A stretch of DNA of 64,000 nt from Altererythrobacter sp. XM-24bin4 (GTDB lineage Bacteria > Pseudomonadota > Alphaproteobacteria > Sphingomonadales > Sphingomonadaceae), in assembly GCA_003149575.1 (NCBI GenBank), contig QCWG01000001.1, positions 1,742,334 to 1,806,333 on the forward strand, written 5' to 3'. Each line of letters begins with the position of its first letter. Positions within the stretch are counted from its first letter, which is position 1. The notes below the pieces were generated by a model. It was not told the origin of the DNA, did not search any database, and saw only the letters and a program-made list of their open reading frames with translations. Shown piece after piece: positions 40,211-50,405 of the stretch. Both the position numbers and the translations under genes were made by a program.

Positions 40211-40250
40211 AGGCCCGGTGTTGCAGTCCCTGCACCGGGCCTGCTTATTT
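40211..40250 (+). terminator. Strong hairpin between miaA and ilvB, terminator or leader structure
   Basis: The perfect 10-base inverted repeat aggcccggtg (40211-40220) and caccgggcct (40233-40242) can extend through an inner tgcag/ctgca pairing. Only a weak T-rich tail (gcttattt) follows. A TTGACA at 40173-40178 lies upstream, so the hairpin could be a miaA terminator or a structure in the ilvB leader. No branched-chain leader peptide is visible here. Confidence 0.7.
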
Positions 40251-40308
40251 AGGGGCCAACTGAGCCAGAGATGCGGGAAAGTTCCTGCGCAGATGGAAGG
40301 AAGCAAAA

Positions 40309-42051
40309 GTGTCGAGCGAACGCAGCGGCGCCAAAATCCTGGTAGATTGCCTGATCGATCAGGGGGTCGAATTTGTATTCGGCTATCCCGGTGGCGCCGT
40401 CCTCCCCATTTACGACGAACTGTTTGGAGACGAACGCATTCGCCACATCCTGGTGCGCCATGAAGCCGGCGCGGCACATGCGGCAGAAGGTTATGCTCGT
40501 TCAACCGGTAAACCCGGCGTGGTTCTGGTTACATCAGGGCCGGGTGCGACCAATGCCGTTACCGGAATTGCGGATGCATTTCTCGATTCGATCCCGCTGG
40601 TAGTTATCACCGGCCAGGTCCCTACCCCGCTGATCGGGACCGATGCATTTCAGGAAGCCGACACCGTGGGCATCACGCGCCACTGCACCAAGCATAACTA
40701 CCTGGTGAAAGATCCGGCGGATCTGAAGCCGACTTTGGAAGAAGCTTTCCGGATCGCCACTACTGGTCGGCCTGGCCCAGTTGTTGTCGATATTCCCAAA
40801 GACGTGCAAATCGCAGTTCCTTCGATCCAGCGCGCCTCCAAATCGGCGGCGCATCGCTATGAACCGCAAATGGTTGGCAGCGCGGAAGCGATTGCAGAAG
40901 CAGTTGAATTGCTTGCCAATGCAGAGCGCCCGATCCTCTACACCGGTGGCGGTGTTATCAACTCCGGCCCTGAAGCGAGCAAACTTCTGCGCGAATTGCA
41001 GGACCTGACTGGAGCTCCGCTGACAAGCACGCTGATGGGGCTTGGCGCGTTTCCGGCAAATCATCCCGATTGGCTTGGCATGTTGGGCATGCATGGCACT
41101 TACGAAGCCAATCTGGCGATGAACAAATGCGATGTGATGTTGTGCGTCGGCGCACGATTTGATGACCGCGTTACAGGTAGGCTCGACGCGTTCTCGCCTG
41201 AATCGACTAAGATCCACATCGATATCGACCGCAGTTCAATCAACAAGACGGTACCGGTTGATTTGCCCATACTGGGTGACTGCGCCGCTGTCCTGAGCCA
41301 GCTGATTGCCGCTTGGGGTGATCGCAAGCCGCAAGATCTGGGCGAGTGGAAAGCCCACATTGCGGGTTGGCGCGCGCGCGAATGCCTGGCCTATCCGGAA
41401 AAGTCAGAGATGATCATGCCGCAAAAAGCGGTCGAGAGGTTGTTCGCGCTAACCAAGGATCGCAATCCGATCATCACAACCGAAGTTGGCCAGCACCAGA
41501 TGTGGGCGGCACAATACTTCGGCTTCAACGATCCGAACAAATGGCTGACCTCTGGCGGGCTTGGTACCATGGGTTATGGCCTGCCCGCGGCAATCGGCGC
41601 GCAGCTCGGCAATCCGGACGATCTGGTGATCGATATTGCTGGCGAAGCATCGATCCAGATGAACATTCAGGAGCTTGGCACAGCCAGCCAGTATCGCTTG
41701 CCAGTCAAGGTGTTCATCTTGAACAATAAATATATGGGCATGGTTCGCCAGTGGCAGGAACTGACCTATGAAAGCCGCTATTCCAACAGCTATTCGGACA
41801 GCTTGCCCGATTTCGTGAAACTGGCCGAAAGCTATGGCTGGACCGGAATCCGCATCCACGACGAAAGCGAATTGGATGCGGGGATCGAAGCCATGTTGGC
41901 AGCCGATGGACCGGTGATGGTGGATTGTCTTGTGTCCAAGGATGCAAACTGTTTCCCCATGATCCCGTCAGGGGCTGCGCATACCGAGATGCTCCTTTAT
42001 GGAGACCAAGTCCAAGGCACGATGGACGACGAAGCAAAAGCGCTGGTTTAG
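40309..42051 (+). CDS. ilvB: Acetolactate synthase large subunit
   Basis: Catalytic, TPP- and FAD-dependent subunit for valine, leucine and isoleucine synthesis. 580 residues. The N-terminal TPP block has [19 protein letters not shown] (with the following Glu), [21 protein letters not shown] and [12 protein letters not shown]. The C-terminal domain has [18 protein letters not shown] and the metal/TPP motif, which reads [17 protein letters not shown], with Glu where most homologues have Asp. The start is GTG at 40309, since no in-frame ATG with a ribosome-binding site exists nearby; GGAAGGAAG precedes it. First of an ilvB-ilvH-ilvC run. Confidence 0.95.
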   Translation: MSSERSGAKILVDCLIDQGVEFVFGYPGGAVLPIYDELFGDERIRHILVRHEAGAAHAAEGYARSTGKPGVVLVTSGPGATNAVTGIADAFLDSIPLVVITGQVPTPLIGTDAFQEADTVGITRHCTKHNYLVKDPADLKPTLEEAFRIATTGRPGPVVVDIPKDVQIAVPSIQRASKSAAHRYEPQMVGSAEAIAEAVELLANAERPILYTGGGVINSGPEASKLLRELQDLTGAPLTSTLMGLGAFPANHPDWLGMLGMHGTYEANLAMNKCDVMLCVGARFDDRVTGRLDAFSPESTKIHIDIDRSSINKTVPVDLPILGDCAAVLSQLIAAWGDRKPQDLGEWKAHIAGWRARECLAYPEKSEMIMPQKAVERLFALTKDRNPIITTEVGQHQMWAAQYFGFNDPNKWLTSGGLGTMGYGLPAAIGAQLGNPDDLVIDIAGEASIQMNIQELGTASQYRLPVKVFILNNKYMGMVRQWQELTYESRYSNSYSDSLPDFVKLAESYGWTGIRIHDESELDAGIEAMLAADGPVMVDCLVSKDANCFPMIPSGAAHTEMLLYGDQVQGTMDDEAKALV

Positions 42052-42063
42052 GAATATCCGACA

Positions 42064-43613
<1,550 letters not shown>

Positions 43614-43630
43614 GCCCAAAAAGGCGCATC

Positions 43631-44779
43631 ATGCGTCTTTCCGACTGTCATAATATCGATGATTTCCGGAAACTGGCCAAGGCGCGCTTGCCTTGGCCGG
43701 TTTTCGATTACATCGACGGCGCGGCAGATGACGAGCTGACCAAGGCGCGTAACACCGCTGCATTTGATGACGTTGATCTGGTGCCTGATGTGCTGGCGGG
43801 TGTGGCGGAAATCGACACCAGTTGCACAATCATGGGCCGCACAAGCGCCCTGCCCCTGATGCTGAGCCCCACAGCCGTGCAACGCGCATTCCACCATCAG
43901 GGTGAGAGCGCGGTGGCAAAGGCAGCAGAAAAGTTCGGCCTGTGGTTCGGCATTTCCAGCCTGGCGACCCGCAGCATCGAAGAGATCGCGGCGCTCACCA
44001 ACGGCCCGAAACTGTTCCAGCTCTATGTTCACAAGGACAAGGGGCTGAACCAGTCGATGATCGAGCGCTGCCAGAGTGCCGGTTTCCATGCCATGGCGCT
44101 GACTGTCGACACCATTGTGTCCGGCAAGCGCGAACGGTGTTTGCGCAGTGGCTTCACCACCCCACCCCGCTTCACACCATCAGCCGTCTGGAGCTACGCC
44201 ACGCGCCCGCGCTGGACGCTCGACTATCTTCTCCGCGAGAAATTCCGACTGCCTAACCTCGACACGCATGTGTCCGAGGGTACCGGTAAAGCAGTGAGCA
44301 TTGCTGAATATTTCAACACCATGCTCGACACCTCGATGGATTGGGACACCGCCGCGCGCATCAGGCAGGATTGGGGCGGCACATTCTGCCTTAAAGGCGT
44401 GATGAGCGCCAATGACGCACGCCGTGCGGTCGAAATTGGCGCCGATGCGATCATGATTTCCAACCACGGCGGGCGGCAACTGGACGGCAGCCGTGCACCC
44501 TTCGATCAACTGCGGGAAATTGTCGACACGGTCGCGGGAGAGATTGAGATCATCTGCGATGGCGGCGTACGGCGCGGTACTCATGCGCTTAAATCGGTGT
44601 GCGCCGGGGCAACCGCCGCATCGGGTGGGCGGTTGTATCTCTATGCTTTGGCTGCGGCAGGTCAGCCAGGTGTGGAGCGCGCGATTGGTATCCTGAAAGA
44701 CGAGATCGAGCGCGGGATGCGTTTGATGGGCGTAACTTCAGTCGACCAGATGACACCGGAACGGCTGCGCTGGCGGTAG
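43631..44779 (+). CDS. FMN-dependent alpha-hydroxy-acid oxidase/dehydrogenase (LldD-like)
   Basis: 382 residues, TIM-barrel flavoprotein that oxidises L-2-hydroxy acids such as lactate. N-terminal FRKLAKARLPWPVFDYIDGAADDELT, FMN region LPLMLSPTAVQRAFHHQGE, GISSLATRSIEE and LFQLYVHKDKG. The catalytic His/Arg block is MISNHGGRQLDGSRAPFDQL and the second FMN-phosphate loop is IICDGGVRRGTHALKSVCAGA. Only 17 bases from ilvC, which suggests co-transcription; the link to branched-chain 2-hydroxy acids is possible but not proven. Convergent with a thioesterase. Confidence 0.93.
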   Translation: MRLSDCHNIDDFRKLAKARLPWPVFDYIDGAADDELTKARNTAAFDDVDLVPDVLAGVAEIDTSCTIMGRTSALPLMLSPTAVQRAFHHQGESAVAKAAEKFGLWFGISSLATRSIEEIAALTNGPKLFQLYVHKDKGLNQSMIERCQSAGFHAMALTVDTIVSGKRERCLRSGFTTPPRFTPSAVWSYATRPRWTLDYLLREKFRLPNLDTHVSEGTGKAVSIAEYFNTMLDTSMDWDTAARIRQDWGGTFCLKGVMSANDARRAVEIGADAIMISNHGGRQLDGSRAPFDQLREIVDTVAGEIEIICDGGVRRGTHALKSVCAGATAASGGRLYLYALAAAGQPGVERAIGILKDEIERGMRLMGVTSVDQMTPERLRWR

Positions 44780-44783
44780 CCGC

Positions 44784-45215
44784 CTAGCTGCGAGCCTTCT
44801 TGGAGGCATCCTCGACCCGCGCCCGATCAGCCAACAGAATAGTGCTGGTTGCCTTTGCCAGAACAGTGCCGTCGGGCGATTTCAGATGCCCTTCATAAAA
44901 GCTCGTGCGCTTGCCATGCCGCTCAACCCAGCCTTCAGCAATCACCAGCCCCGGCCGTGCGGGAGCGAAAAAGCTCACCTTAAGCTCAAGCGACATCGGT
45001 GTGATGTCAGGCCCGTTTCTAGCGATCGCCGCATGCGCCATGGCGGCATCGATCCAGCCTGAGATAAACCCGCCCTGCACCACGCCTCCCGAATGACACA
45101 TCTCCTCTCTCGCATGATACTCGAGAGTGGCGCGCCCTTCGGGATTCATTTCGACGATGCGGGCTAACCCCATCATCTTGTACAGCGGATCTTGCAAATC
45201 GAATGCCTGTGTCAT
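44784..45215 (-). CDS. PaaI-family hotdog thioesterase
   Basis: 143 residues. Hotdog-fold core HAREEMCHSGGVVQGGFISGWIDAAMAHAAI, with the catalytic-region G-G-V-x-x-G-G-F/A pattern and Asp, then PMSLELKVSFFAPARPGLVIAEGWVERHG and HLKSPDGTVLAKATSTILL, as in PaaI/acyl-CoA thioesterases. The substrate cannot be defined. Four bases from the hydroxy-acid oxidase on the other strand. It precedes a terminator and an exported lipoprotein on the same strand. Confidence 0.9.
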   Translation of the reverse strand: MTQAFDLQDPLYKMMGLARIVEMNPEGRATLEYHAREEMCHSGGVVQGGFISGWIDAAMAHAAIARNGPDITPMSLELKVSFFAPARPGLVIAEGWVERHGKRTSFYEGHLKSPDGTVLAKATSTILLADRARVEDASKKARS

Positions 45216-45246
45216 CTGCGCTGCTTAGCCGATTGATCACCACATA

Positions 45247-45286
45247 CAAGAAAAGGGCGAGCAAATGCCCCCCTTTCCTTGCAAGA
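45247..45286 (-). terminator. Intrinsic terminator of the YHS lipoprotein gene
   Basis: On the minus strand a caaggaaaggggggc / gcccttttcttg stem with loop atttgctc is followed by a short T-rich part. It lies 13 bases past the stop of the YHS gene and before the thioesterase. Confidence 0.7.
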
Positions 45287-45298
45287 GATCTCGAAGGA

Positions 45299-45853
45299 TC
45301 AGTTGGTTGTGTAGTGCTCATCCGGTGCGTGGGTAGGATAGTTCACGTCAGCTTTCTCGATGAAGCCCGGGATATCCTTGTTCCAACGCTCGGCCACAGC
45401 CTCGTTGAAATTCAGGTAAAGCTTGCCGTCAACGATCTTGTAAACATTGGGATCGCCTGATGCCAGCGCGTCATTGGCGCCGATCGCCCATGCACAGTAA
45501 CCGCCATATTGGGGCGCATACTTGGCTGGATCTTCCTGGAAAGTCGCCGCGTTTTCTGCTGACGCGAATTGATAGTCATAGCCTTCGTACTTCACAGTGA
45601 ATTCGGCCGATCCAACAACTGGCGCGTCACCTGTGAAATAGCTCACCGCGTCATAGCCTGACAGTGCCAGCGTTTCTCCGGCGACTTCGGTGTAGACCGG
45701 ACCGCTGTTTTCGCCGCCAAGGTCAGCAATCACATTTGCCGCCTGAACGGCCTCTACCGCGCTATCGGTGCTCGATGCGTCAGTTGCATCGTTTTGCGCA
45801 GAGCAGGCCGCGAGTGCGGTGGACAGTGCAAGTGCAACAATAATCTTCTTCAT
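45299..45853 (-). CDS. YHS-domain lipoprotein
   Basis: 184 residues. A lipoprotein signal peptide (MKKIIVALALSTALAAC, lipobox LAAC at residue 17) is followed by an Asp/Ser/Thr/Ala-rich linker. The YHS-type domain reads GETLALSGYDAVSYFTGDAPVVGSAEFTVKYEGYDYQF and continues SAENAATFQEDPAKYAPQYGGYCAWA. The single Cys near the end of the domain (GGYCAWA) is a common metal-ligand position. The tail VYKIVDGKLYLNFNEAVAERWNKDIPGFI is typical. Probably periplasmic, metal-linked; function uncertain. Confidence 0.92.
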   Translation of the reverse strand: MKKIIVALALSTALAACSAQNDATDASSTDSAVEAVQAANVIADLGGENSGPVYTEVAGETLALSGYDAVSYFTGDAPVVGSAEFTVKYEGYDYQFASAENAATFQEDPAKYAPQYGGYCAWAIGANDALASGDPNVYKIVDGKLYLNFNEAVAERWNKDIPGFIEKADVNYPTHAPDEHYTTN

Positions 45854-45997
45854 GGGTTGTATCCTATCATCATTGTTCTGACGGGAAGTTCGCGGCCTGG
45901 ATCAGAAAGGTGACACTGGCGGCCGCGAGAAATGAAATTCGCCAGAAAATGTCACTTTCGGTTGCGTCCGTTGAAATTTTCCGCAATGCGTCAGGTC

Positions 45998-46048
45998 ATG
46001 ACACGCAACGGCCTGCTTCTACTACGACTTACACGCCCTTGGGCGTGA
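45998..46048 (+). CDS. Leucine-rich leader peptide of leuA (16 residues)
   Basis: ATG 45998 opens MTRNGLLLLRLTRPWA and stops at TGA 46046-46048. It has four consecutive Leu codons, CTG CTT CTA CTA, then Arg and another CTT. Two of the five are CTA, a rare codon in this GC-rich genome. It lies 85 bases before leuA, overlaps the first leader hairpin and is preceded by AGGTC. This is the classic layout of ribosome-mediated attenuation, in which leucine starvation stalls the ribosome on the Leu codons. The whole window was not searched for other leaders this short. Confidence 0.7.
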   Translation: MTRNGLLLLRLTRPWA

Positions 46049-46127
46049 CGTCTCGCGTGCCTTTAGAGCGCGCGGATGCGCTCAAGGGAACAATCAAGCA
46101 GTAAACCCCAAATCCGTTCGAGTTTTT
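46032..46127 (+). promoter_or_regulatory. Putative leuA attenuator region
   Basis: Hairpin 1 is cacgccc/gggcgtg (46032-46047), overlapping the end of the leader peptide. Hairpin 2 is gagcgc/gcgctc (46066-46083). A T5 run (46123-46127) precedes leuA, and a weak gttcgag partner lies just before it. I could not resolve which pairings are the antiterminator and terminator, so the exact folding is open. Confidence 0.45.
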
Positions 46128-46133
46128 CCAACC

Positions 46134-47807
46134 ATGACCATGCTTTCTGATCCAAGCCGCAAATACCGGCCATTCCCGCAGGTGGCGCTGCAAGACCGGC
46201 AATGGCCTTCACGAACCATCACCGCCCCGCCCCGCTGGCTTTCGACCGATCTGCGCGACGGCAATCAGTCGATCATTGACCCGATGGATGCGGTAAAGAA
46301 AAACCGCTTTTTCGATGAACTGGTCCGAATCGGGATCAAGGAAATCGAAGTCGGTTTCCCGAGCGCCGGTGCGACCGAGTTCGACTTCATTCAAGGATTG
46401 GTTCGCTCCGGCCGTATTCCTGACGATGTCAAAGTACAGGTGCTGACCCAGAGCCGTGAAGACCTGATACGAACAAGTTTCGAAAGCCTTGAAAGCGCGA
46501 AGCAGGCCATCGTGCATCTCTACAACGCAGTTTCACCGGCGTGGCGAGACATTGTCTTCCGTATGTCGAAAGACGAAGTGCGCGAAATCGCTCTAGCGGG
46601 CGCAAAAGTGATGCGAGACGAAGCGAGCAAACGACCAGATACAGACTGGCACTTCCAATACTCACCGGAAACATTCTCGACCGCCGAGCTAGATTTCAGC
46701 ATCGAGGTTTGCGAAGCGGTTATGCAAGTTCTGGCCCCAACACCAGAGCATCCGATCATTCTCAATCTGCCTGCCACTGTCGAAGCGGCGACGCCCAATA
46801 TCTACGCGGACCAGATCGAGTATTTCTGCCGCAATCTGCCCAATCGTGATGCAGCGGTGATCAGCCTGCACACACACAACGATCGCGGTACTGGTGTTGC
46901 CGCGGCCGAGCTTGGCCTAATGGCAGGTGCAGATCGTGTTGAAGGTTGCCTGTTCGGAAATGGAGAGCGAACCGGCAACTGTTGCCTCGTGACGGTTGCA
47001 CTCAACATGTATACACAAGGGATCAATCCCGGCCTCGATTTTTCAGATATCGACCGAACCATCGAAACGGTTGAGTATTGTAACGAGCTGCCCGTGCACC
47101 AACGCCACCCCTATGGCGGTGAGCTGGTGTTCACCGCCTTCTCCGGCTCACATCAGGACGCGATCAAGAAAGGCTTTGAAGCCAATGATCAGCAAAATGA
47201 CGAGCATTGGCGCGTGCCCTATTTGCCCATTGATCCTGCGGACTTGGGCCGTGACTATGAAGCTGTCATCCGCGTCAATTCGCAGTCAGGCAAAGGCGGC
47301 TTTGCCTGGGTTTTGGAGCAAGACCAAGGCCTGAAGCTGCCCAAGAAGATGCAGGCAGACTTCTCCAAACATGTCCAGCACATGGCGGACGAGCTTGGCC
47401 GTGAGCTGAACGCAGCCGACATCTGGGAAGCGTTCAAATCCGCCTATTACGTCCAAACAGACAGCAAGCACTTCCAACTGGTTTATTACGATGAGAGCCG
47501 CGCGCCCGACGGAACGCGCGTATTTGCTGGAAAGATCGCGGTTAAGGGCCAGGAGCAAAGCGTTTCCGGCCGGGGCAATGGCCTGATCTCGTCTGTGGTC
47601 ACGACCCTGGAAGAAAGCTTCGGGCTAGATTTGAAGGTGCTCGATTATTCCGAGCACGCCATGGGTTCAGGCCGCGATGCGCGCGCGGCGGCTTATTTGA
47701 TGTGCCAATCGGGCGACCGGATCATCTGGGGCTGCGGAATCGATGAAGACGTTGCCACGGCCAGCGTACGCGCCGTGCTCAGCGCGGCGAATGGTATTGT
47801 TGGCTAG
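46134..47807 (+). CDS. leuA: 2-isopropylmalate synthase (long type)
   Basis: First committed step of leucine synthesis: acetyl-CoA plus 2-oxoisovalerate. 557 residues, the long actinobacterial/alpha type. Shows RWLSTDLRDGNQSIIDPMDAVKK (metal-binding RDGNQ), EIEVGFPSAGATEFDF, then VISLHTHNDRGTGVAAAELGLMAGADRVEG, the metal His pair H-T-H-N-D, and FGNGERTGNCCLVTVALNMYTQG. The last 130 residues are the allosteric LeuA-C domain. ATG 46134 has no strong Shine-Dalgarno. A leucine-rich leader upstream suggests attenuation control. Confidence 0.97.
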   Translation: MTMLSDPSRKYRPFPQVALQDRQWPSRTITAPPRWLSTDLRDGNQSIIDPMDAVKKNRFFDELVRIGIKEIEVGFPSAGATEFDFIQGLVRSGRIPDDVKVQVLTQSREDLIRTSFESLESAKQAIVHLYNAVSPAWRDIVFRMSKDEVREIALAGAKVMRDEASKRPDTDWHFQYSPETFSTAELDFSIEVCEAVMQVLAPTPEHPIILNLPATVEAATPNIYADQIEYFCRNLPNRDAAVISLHTHNDRGTGVAAAELGLMAGADRVEGCLFGNGERTGNCCLVTVALNMYTQGINPGLDFSDIDRTIETVEYCNELPVHQRHPYGGELVFTAFSGSHQDAIKKGFEANDQQNDEHWRVPYLPIDPADLGRDYEAVIRVNSQSGKGGFAWVLEQDQGLKLPKKMQADFSKHVQHMADELGRELNAADIWEAFKSAYYVQTDSKHFQLVYYDESRAPDGTRVFAGKIAVKGQEQSVSGRGNGLISSVVTTLEESFGLDLKVLDYSEHAMGSGRDARAAAYLMCQSGDRIIWGCGIDEDVATASVRAVLSAANGIVG

Positions 47808-48117
47808 CGTCCGCAATTGGGTCGGAAAGCGACATATATTCCTTTAAGCCGCCAGAACAGACTGACCAGTAATGCCGTTCAAATACTTGCATTGAGATAA
47901 TCCAACAGGCGTTCCATTACCTTCATCCCTTCTAGATGTGTGTACAAATCTCAATCACGCCCAAATTTTGATGTGTTCTTGCAAAATGAGTGTGGTTCAC
48001 TCTCTCATGCTTGAGATATAGTCTCTTGCTGTCGCAATTTTCTCAAAGAAAACTTCATTCGATCGATCAGCTTACTCACATTTTCCTACACTGACTTGCA
48101 CATATCGAACCTTGCCG
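47808..48117. other. Gene-free, AT-richer 310-base spacer
   Basis: Between leuA and the small frame at 48118 no reading frame with supporting features, tRNA or known riboswitch could be recognised. The composition is visibly richer in A and T than the neighbours (for example tcaaatacttgcattgagataatcc). A short gtcg/cgac hairpin sits just after leuA at about 47820-47833. It may hold promoters for the downstream amidohydrolase or an unrecognised small RNA. Confidence 0.6.
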
Positions 48118-48264
48118 ATGACCGAAGCCCACCCTTTTCGCTATCAAAATGTGGTTCGACACAGCGAGTTTTCCGGTCCACCTTTTCTGGCAAAGGACAG
48201 TGTTCCAAGTGTTCCACCGTGTTGGAATTGGCGAACTGTGCACGAGGGGGATAAGCCGCGATGA
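48118..48264 (+). CDS. Possible 48-residue small gene coupled to the amidohydrolase
   Basis: ATG 48118 opens MTEAHPFRYQNVVRHSEFSG and runs to TGA 48262-48264, which overlaps the amidohydrolase ATG (ATGA). The exact stop/start overlap is the main evidence. It has no membrane segment or known motif. A ttccaa/ttggaa inverted repeat (about 48203-48226) lies inside it, so the stretch could instead be promoter/operator DNA. Confidence 0.35.
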   Translation: MTEAHPFRYQNVVRHSEFSGPPFLAKDSVPSVPPCWNWRTVHEGDKPR

Positions 48265-49310
48265 CTGAAGCTATAATCGAGCCTGATCTGCCGATCATAG
48301 ATCCGCACCATCACCTGTGGGATCTTCGGCCCATTATACCCTTGTTCCCGGCGCCCCGGCATCGATTCATCGAAACGCTGGTGCCGGCCGCGTACTACAC
48401 GTTCGACCAGTTCAACGAAGAGGTTGCAGGCAGCGGTCATAACGTCGTCGGCACGGTCTTTATGGAATGCGGTGCCTTCTACAACGCTGTCTATGGCGAT
48501 GCGAAAAAGGTAGTTGGCGAAGTCGAATTTGTAAACGGTGTCGCAGCGCAATCGGCGAGCGGTCTTTACGGCACCAGGCGGCTTTGCGCCGGGATCGTTG
48601 GCCATGCGGACTTGATGCTGGGCGCGGCAGTGGGCGAAGTGCTCGATGCGCTTGCGGCGGCTTCGCCCCGTTTCAAGGGCATCCGCCATGCAGGCGCATG
48701 GGATGCGGACCCCGACGTGCTTGGCCCTCCATTTGCCCACCCGCCTGAGCGTTATCTCGATGCGGGCTTTCGCGAAGGGTTCTCTGAACTCGGCAAACGG
48801 GGAATGAGCTTCGATGCGTGGATCCTTGAACCACAACTTCCCGACGTGATTGACCTTGCGCGGGCGTTTCCCGACACGCCGATTTGCCTGGATCACTGCG
48901 GCACGCCGCTGGGCAGCGCGAGCTATGAGGGCAAACTTGCAGAACGGTTCGACATCTGGCGCGCCAACATTCTTGAACTGGGCAAATGCGAGAATGTGAT
49001 GATCAAGCTTGGCGGGCTGGCCATGCACAATTGTGCGATGCCGGAACAAGGACAGGCGGCGGGCATAGGGTCGGAAGAGCTCGCGAGGCTATGGCAGCCC
49101 TATATCGAAACCTGCATCGAAGCCTTTGGCACCAAGCGTGGAATGTTCGAAAGCAACTATCCGGTGGATCGCTGGGGCGCGACCTATCCTGTGCTCTGGA
49201 ACGCATTCAAACGCATCACATCAGGTGCAAGTGCGGAGGAAAAGGCAGACCTTTATGCGGGCAACGCAGCGCGATTCTATAGAGTCGAGCATTTGCTGCC
49301 ATCCGCATGA
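48261..49310 (+). CDS. Amidohydrolase-2 family metal-dependent hydrolase (TIM barrel)
   Basis: 349 residues. Opens DLPIIDPHHHLWDLRPIIPLF with the H-x-H metal motif of the amidohydrolase-2 superfamily, which includes 2-pyrone-4,6-dicarboxylate lactonase-like enzymes. Further catalytic-type residues occur in FKGIRHAGAWDADP, ICLDHCGTPLG and GMFESNYPVDRW (the metal-ligand Asp position). This superfamily typically hydrolyses lactones or decarboxylates aromatic-breakdown intermediates; the substrate is not clear. Followed by an unlinked nitronate monooxygenase 108 bases later. Confidence 0.9.
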   Translation: MTEAIIEPDLPIIDPHHHLWDLRPIIPLFPAPRHRFIETLVPAAYYTFDQFNEEVAGSGHNVVGTVFMECGAFYNAVYGDAKKVVGEVEFVNGVAAQSASGLYGTRRLCAGIVGHADLMLGAAVGEVLDALAAASPRFKGIRHAGAWDADPDVLGPPFAHPPERYLDAGFREGFSELGKRGMSFDAWILEPQLPDVIDLARAFPDTPICLDHCGTPLGSASYEGKLAERFDIWRANILELGKCENVMIKLGGLAMHNCAMPEQGQAAGIGSEELARLWQPYIETCIEAFGTKRGMFESNYPVDRWGATYPVLWNAFKRITSGASAEEKADLYAGNAARFYRVEHLLPSA

Positions 49311-49418
49311 CGTTACGGCATCGGTGTGTTGCGTGCGCTAGTAAAATCACCCCCTTCACAGAGCTGGAACCCGCGCTAAATAGCCTCGTAAATCAGAATA
49401 TCCCTTTGGAGTATCCGT

Positions 49419-50405
49419 ATGGCCCTTCCCGCACCGTTTGACCGTCTTCGCCTGCCACTGATCGGCTCTCCTTTGTTCATCGTTTCCGGCCCTGAACTCG
49501 TCATTGCGCAGTGCAAGGCTGGTATTATCGGAAGCTTCCCCGCATTGAACGCTCGCCCACAGACATTGCTTGACGAGTGGCTCCATCAAATCACCGAAGA
49601 ATTGGCAAAGCACAATCGCGAGAACCCCGATCGCCCGGCGGCGCCGTTTGCGGTCAACCAGATCGTCCACAAATCCAATGATCGCGTGATGGCTGACATG
49701 GCGACTTGCGAAAAGTGGCAAGTTCCCATGGTCATAACATCACTGGGTGCGCGCGAGGAGATTTTCCAGGCTGTGCGCAACTGGGGCGGGATCACGATGC
49801 ACGATGTCATCAACAACCGTTTTGCCAACAAAGCGATCGAGAAAGGTGCGGACGGGTTGATCCCCGTAGCTGCGGGTGCTGGCGGCCATGCAGGGGCGCT
49901 TTCACCATTCGCCTTGATGCAGGAAATTCGCGAATGGTTCGACGGCCTTGTCGCCCTTTCTGGCTCAATCGCCAACGGATACTCGATCCTTGCAGCACAG
50001 GCGATGCGTGCAGACTTCGCCTATGCGGGCAGCGCATTCATCGCCACCAAAGAAGCTAATGCTGACCAAGGTTACAAGGAAGGCATCGTCGGCGGCGACG
50101 CTAGCGGGATCGTGTACACCAATCTCTTCACCGGCGTTCACGGCAATTACCTTCGCAGCTCAATCGAAAAGGCCGGGTTGGATCCCGACAATCTTCCCGA
50201 AAGCGATCCTTCCAAAATGAATTTTGGCAGCGGTGGCAACACCAAAGCCAAGGCCTGGAAAGACATTTGGGGCTCGGGCCAGGGCGTTGGCGCAGTTAAG
50301 TCTGTCGGGTCGGTGGAAGACATGGTTGCCCGTTTTGAGCGTGAGTACCATGCTGCGAAGGAAGGGCTTGCAGGTAAGACTGGCTACAAAGCCTGGAACA
50401 ACTAA
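49419..50405 (+). CDS. Nitronate monooxygenase family flavoprotein
   Basis: 328 residues, TIM-barrel FMN enzyme. N-terminal LRLPLIGSPLFIVSGPELVIAQCKAGIIGSFPALNARP, then GITMHDVINNRFANKAIEKGADGLIPVAAGAGGHAGALSPFALMQEIREWFDG, with the catalytic-His/Gly-rich FMN block AGAGGHAG, and SIANGYSILAAQAMRADFAYAGSAFIAT for the second phosphate loop. This class I NMO/2-nitropropane-dioxygenase branch oxidises propionate 3-nitronate-like compounds. The stop overlaps that of the AHH remnant by four bases. Confidence 0.93.
   Translation: MALPAPFDRLRLPLIGSPLFIVSGPELVIAQCKAGIIGSFPALNARPQTLLDEWLHQITEELAKHNRENPDRPAAPFAVNQIVHKSNDRVMADMATCEKWQVPMVITSLGAREEIFQAVRNWGGITMHDVINNRFANKAIEKGADGLIPVAAGAGGHAGALSPFALMQEIREWFDGLVALSGSIANGYSILAAQAMRADFAYAGSAFIATKEANADQGYKEGIVGGDASGIVYTNLFTGVHGNYLRSSIEKAGLDPDNLPESDPSKMNFGSGGNTKAKAWKDIWGSGQGVGAVKSVGSVEDMVARFEREYHAAKEGLAGKTGYKAWNN

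Noticed and set aside
45910..46104. 64-residue frame in front of leuA
   Set aside because: Overlaps the leucine leader peptide and hairpins in another frame and has no family features.
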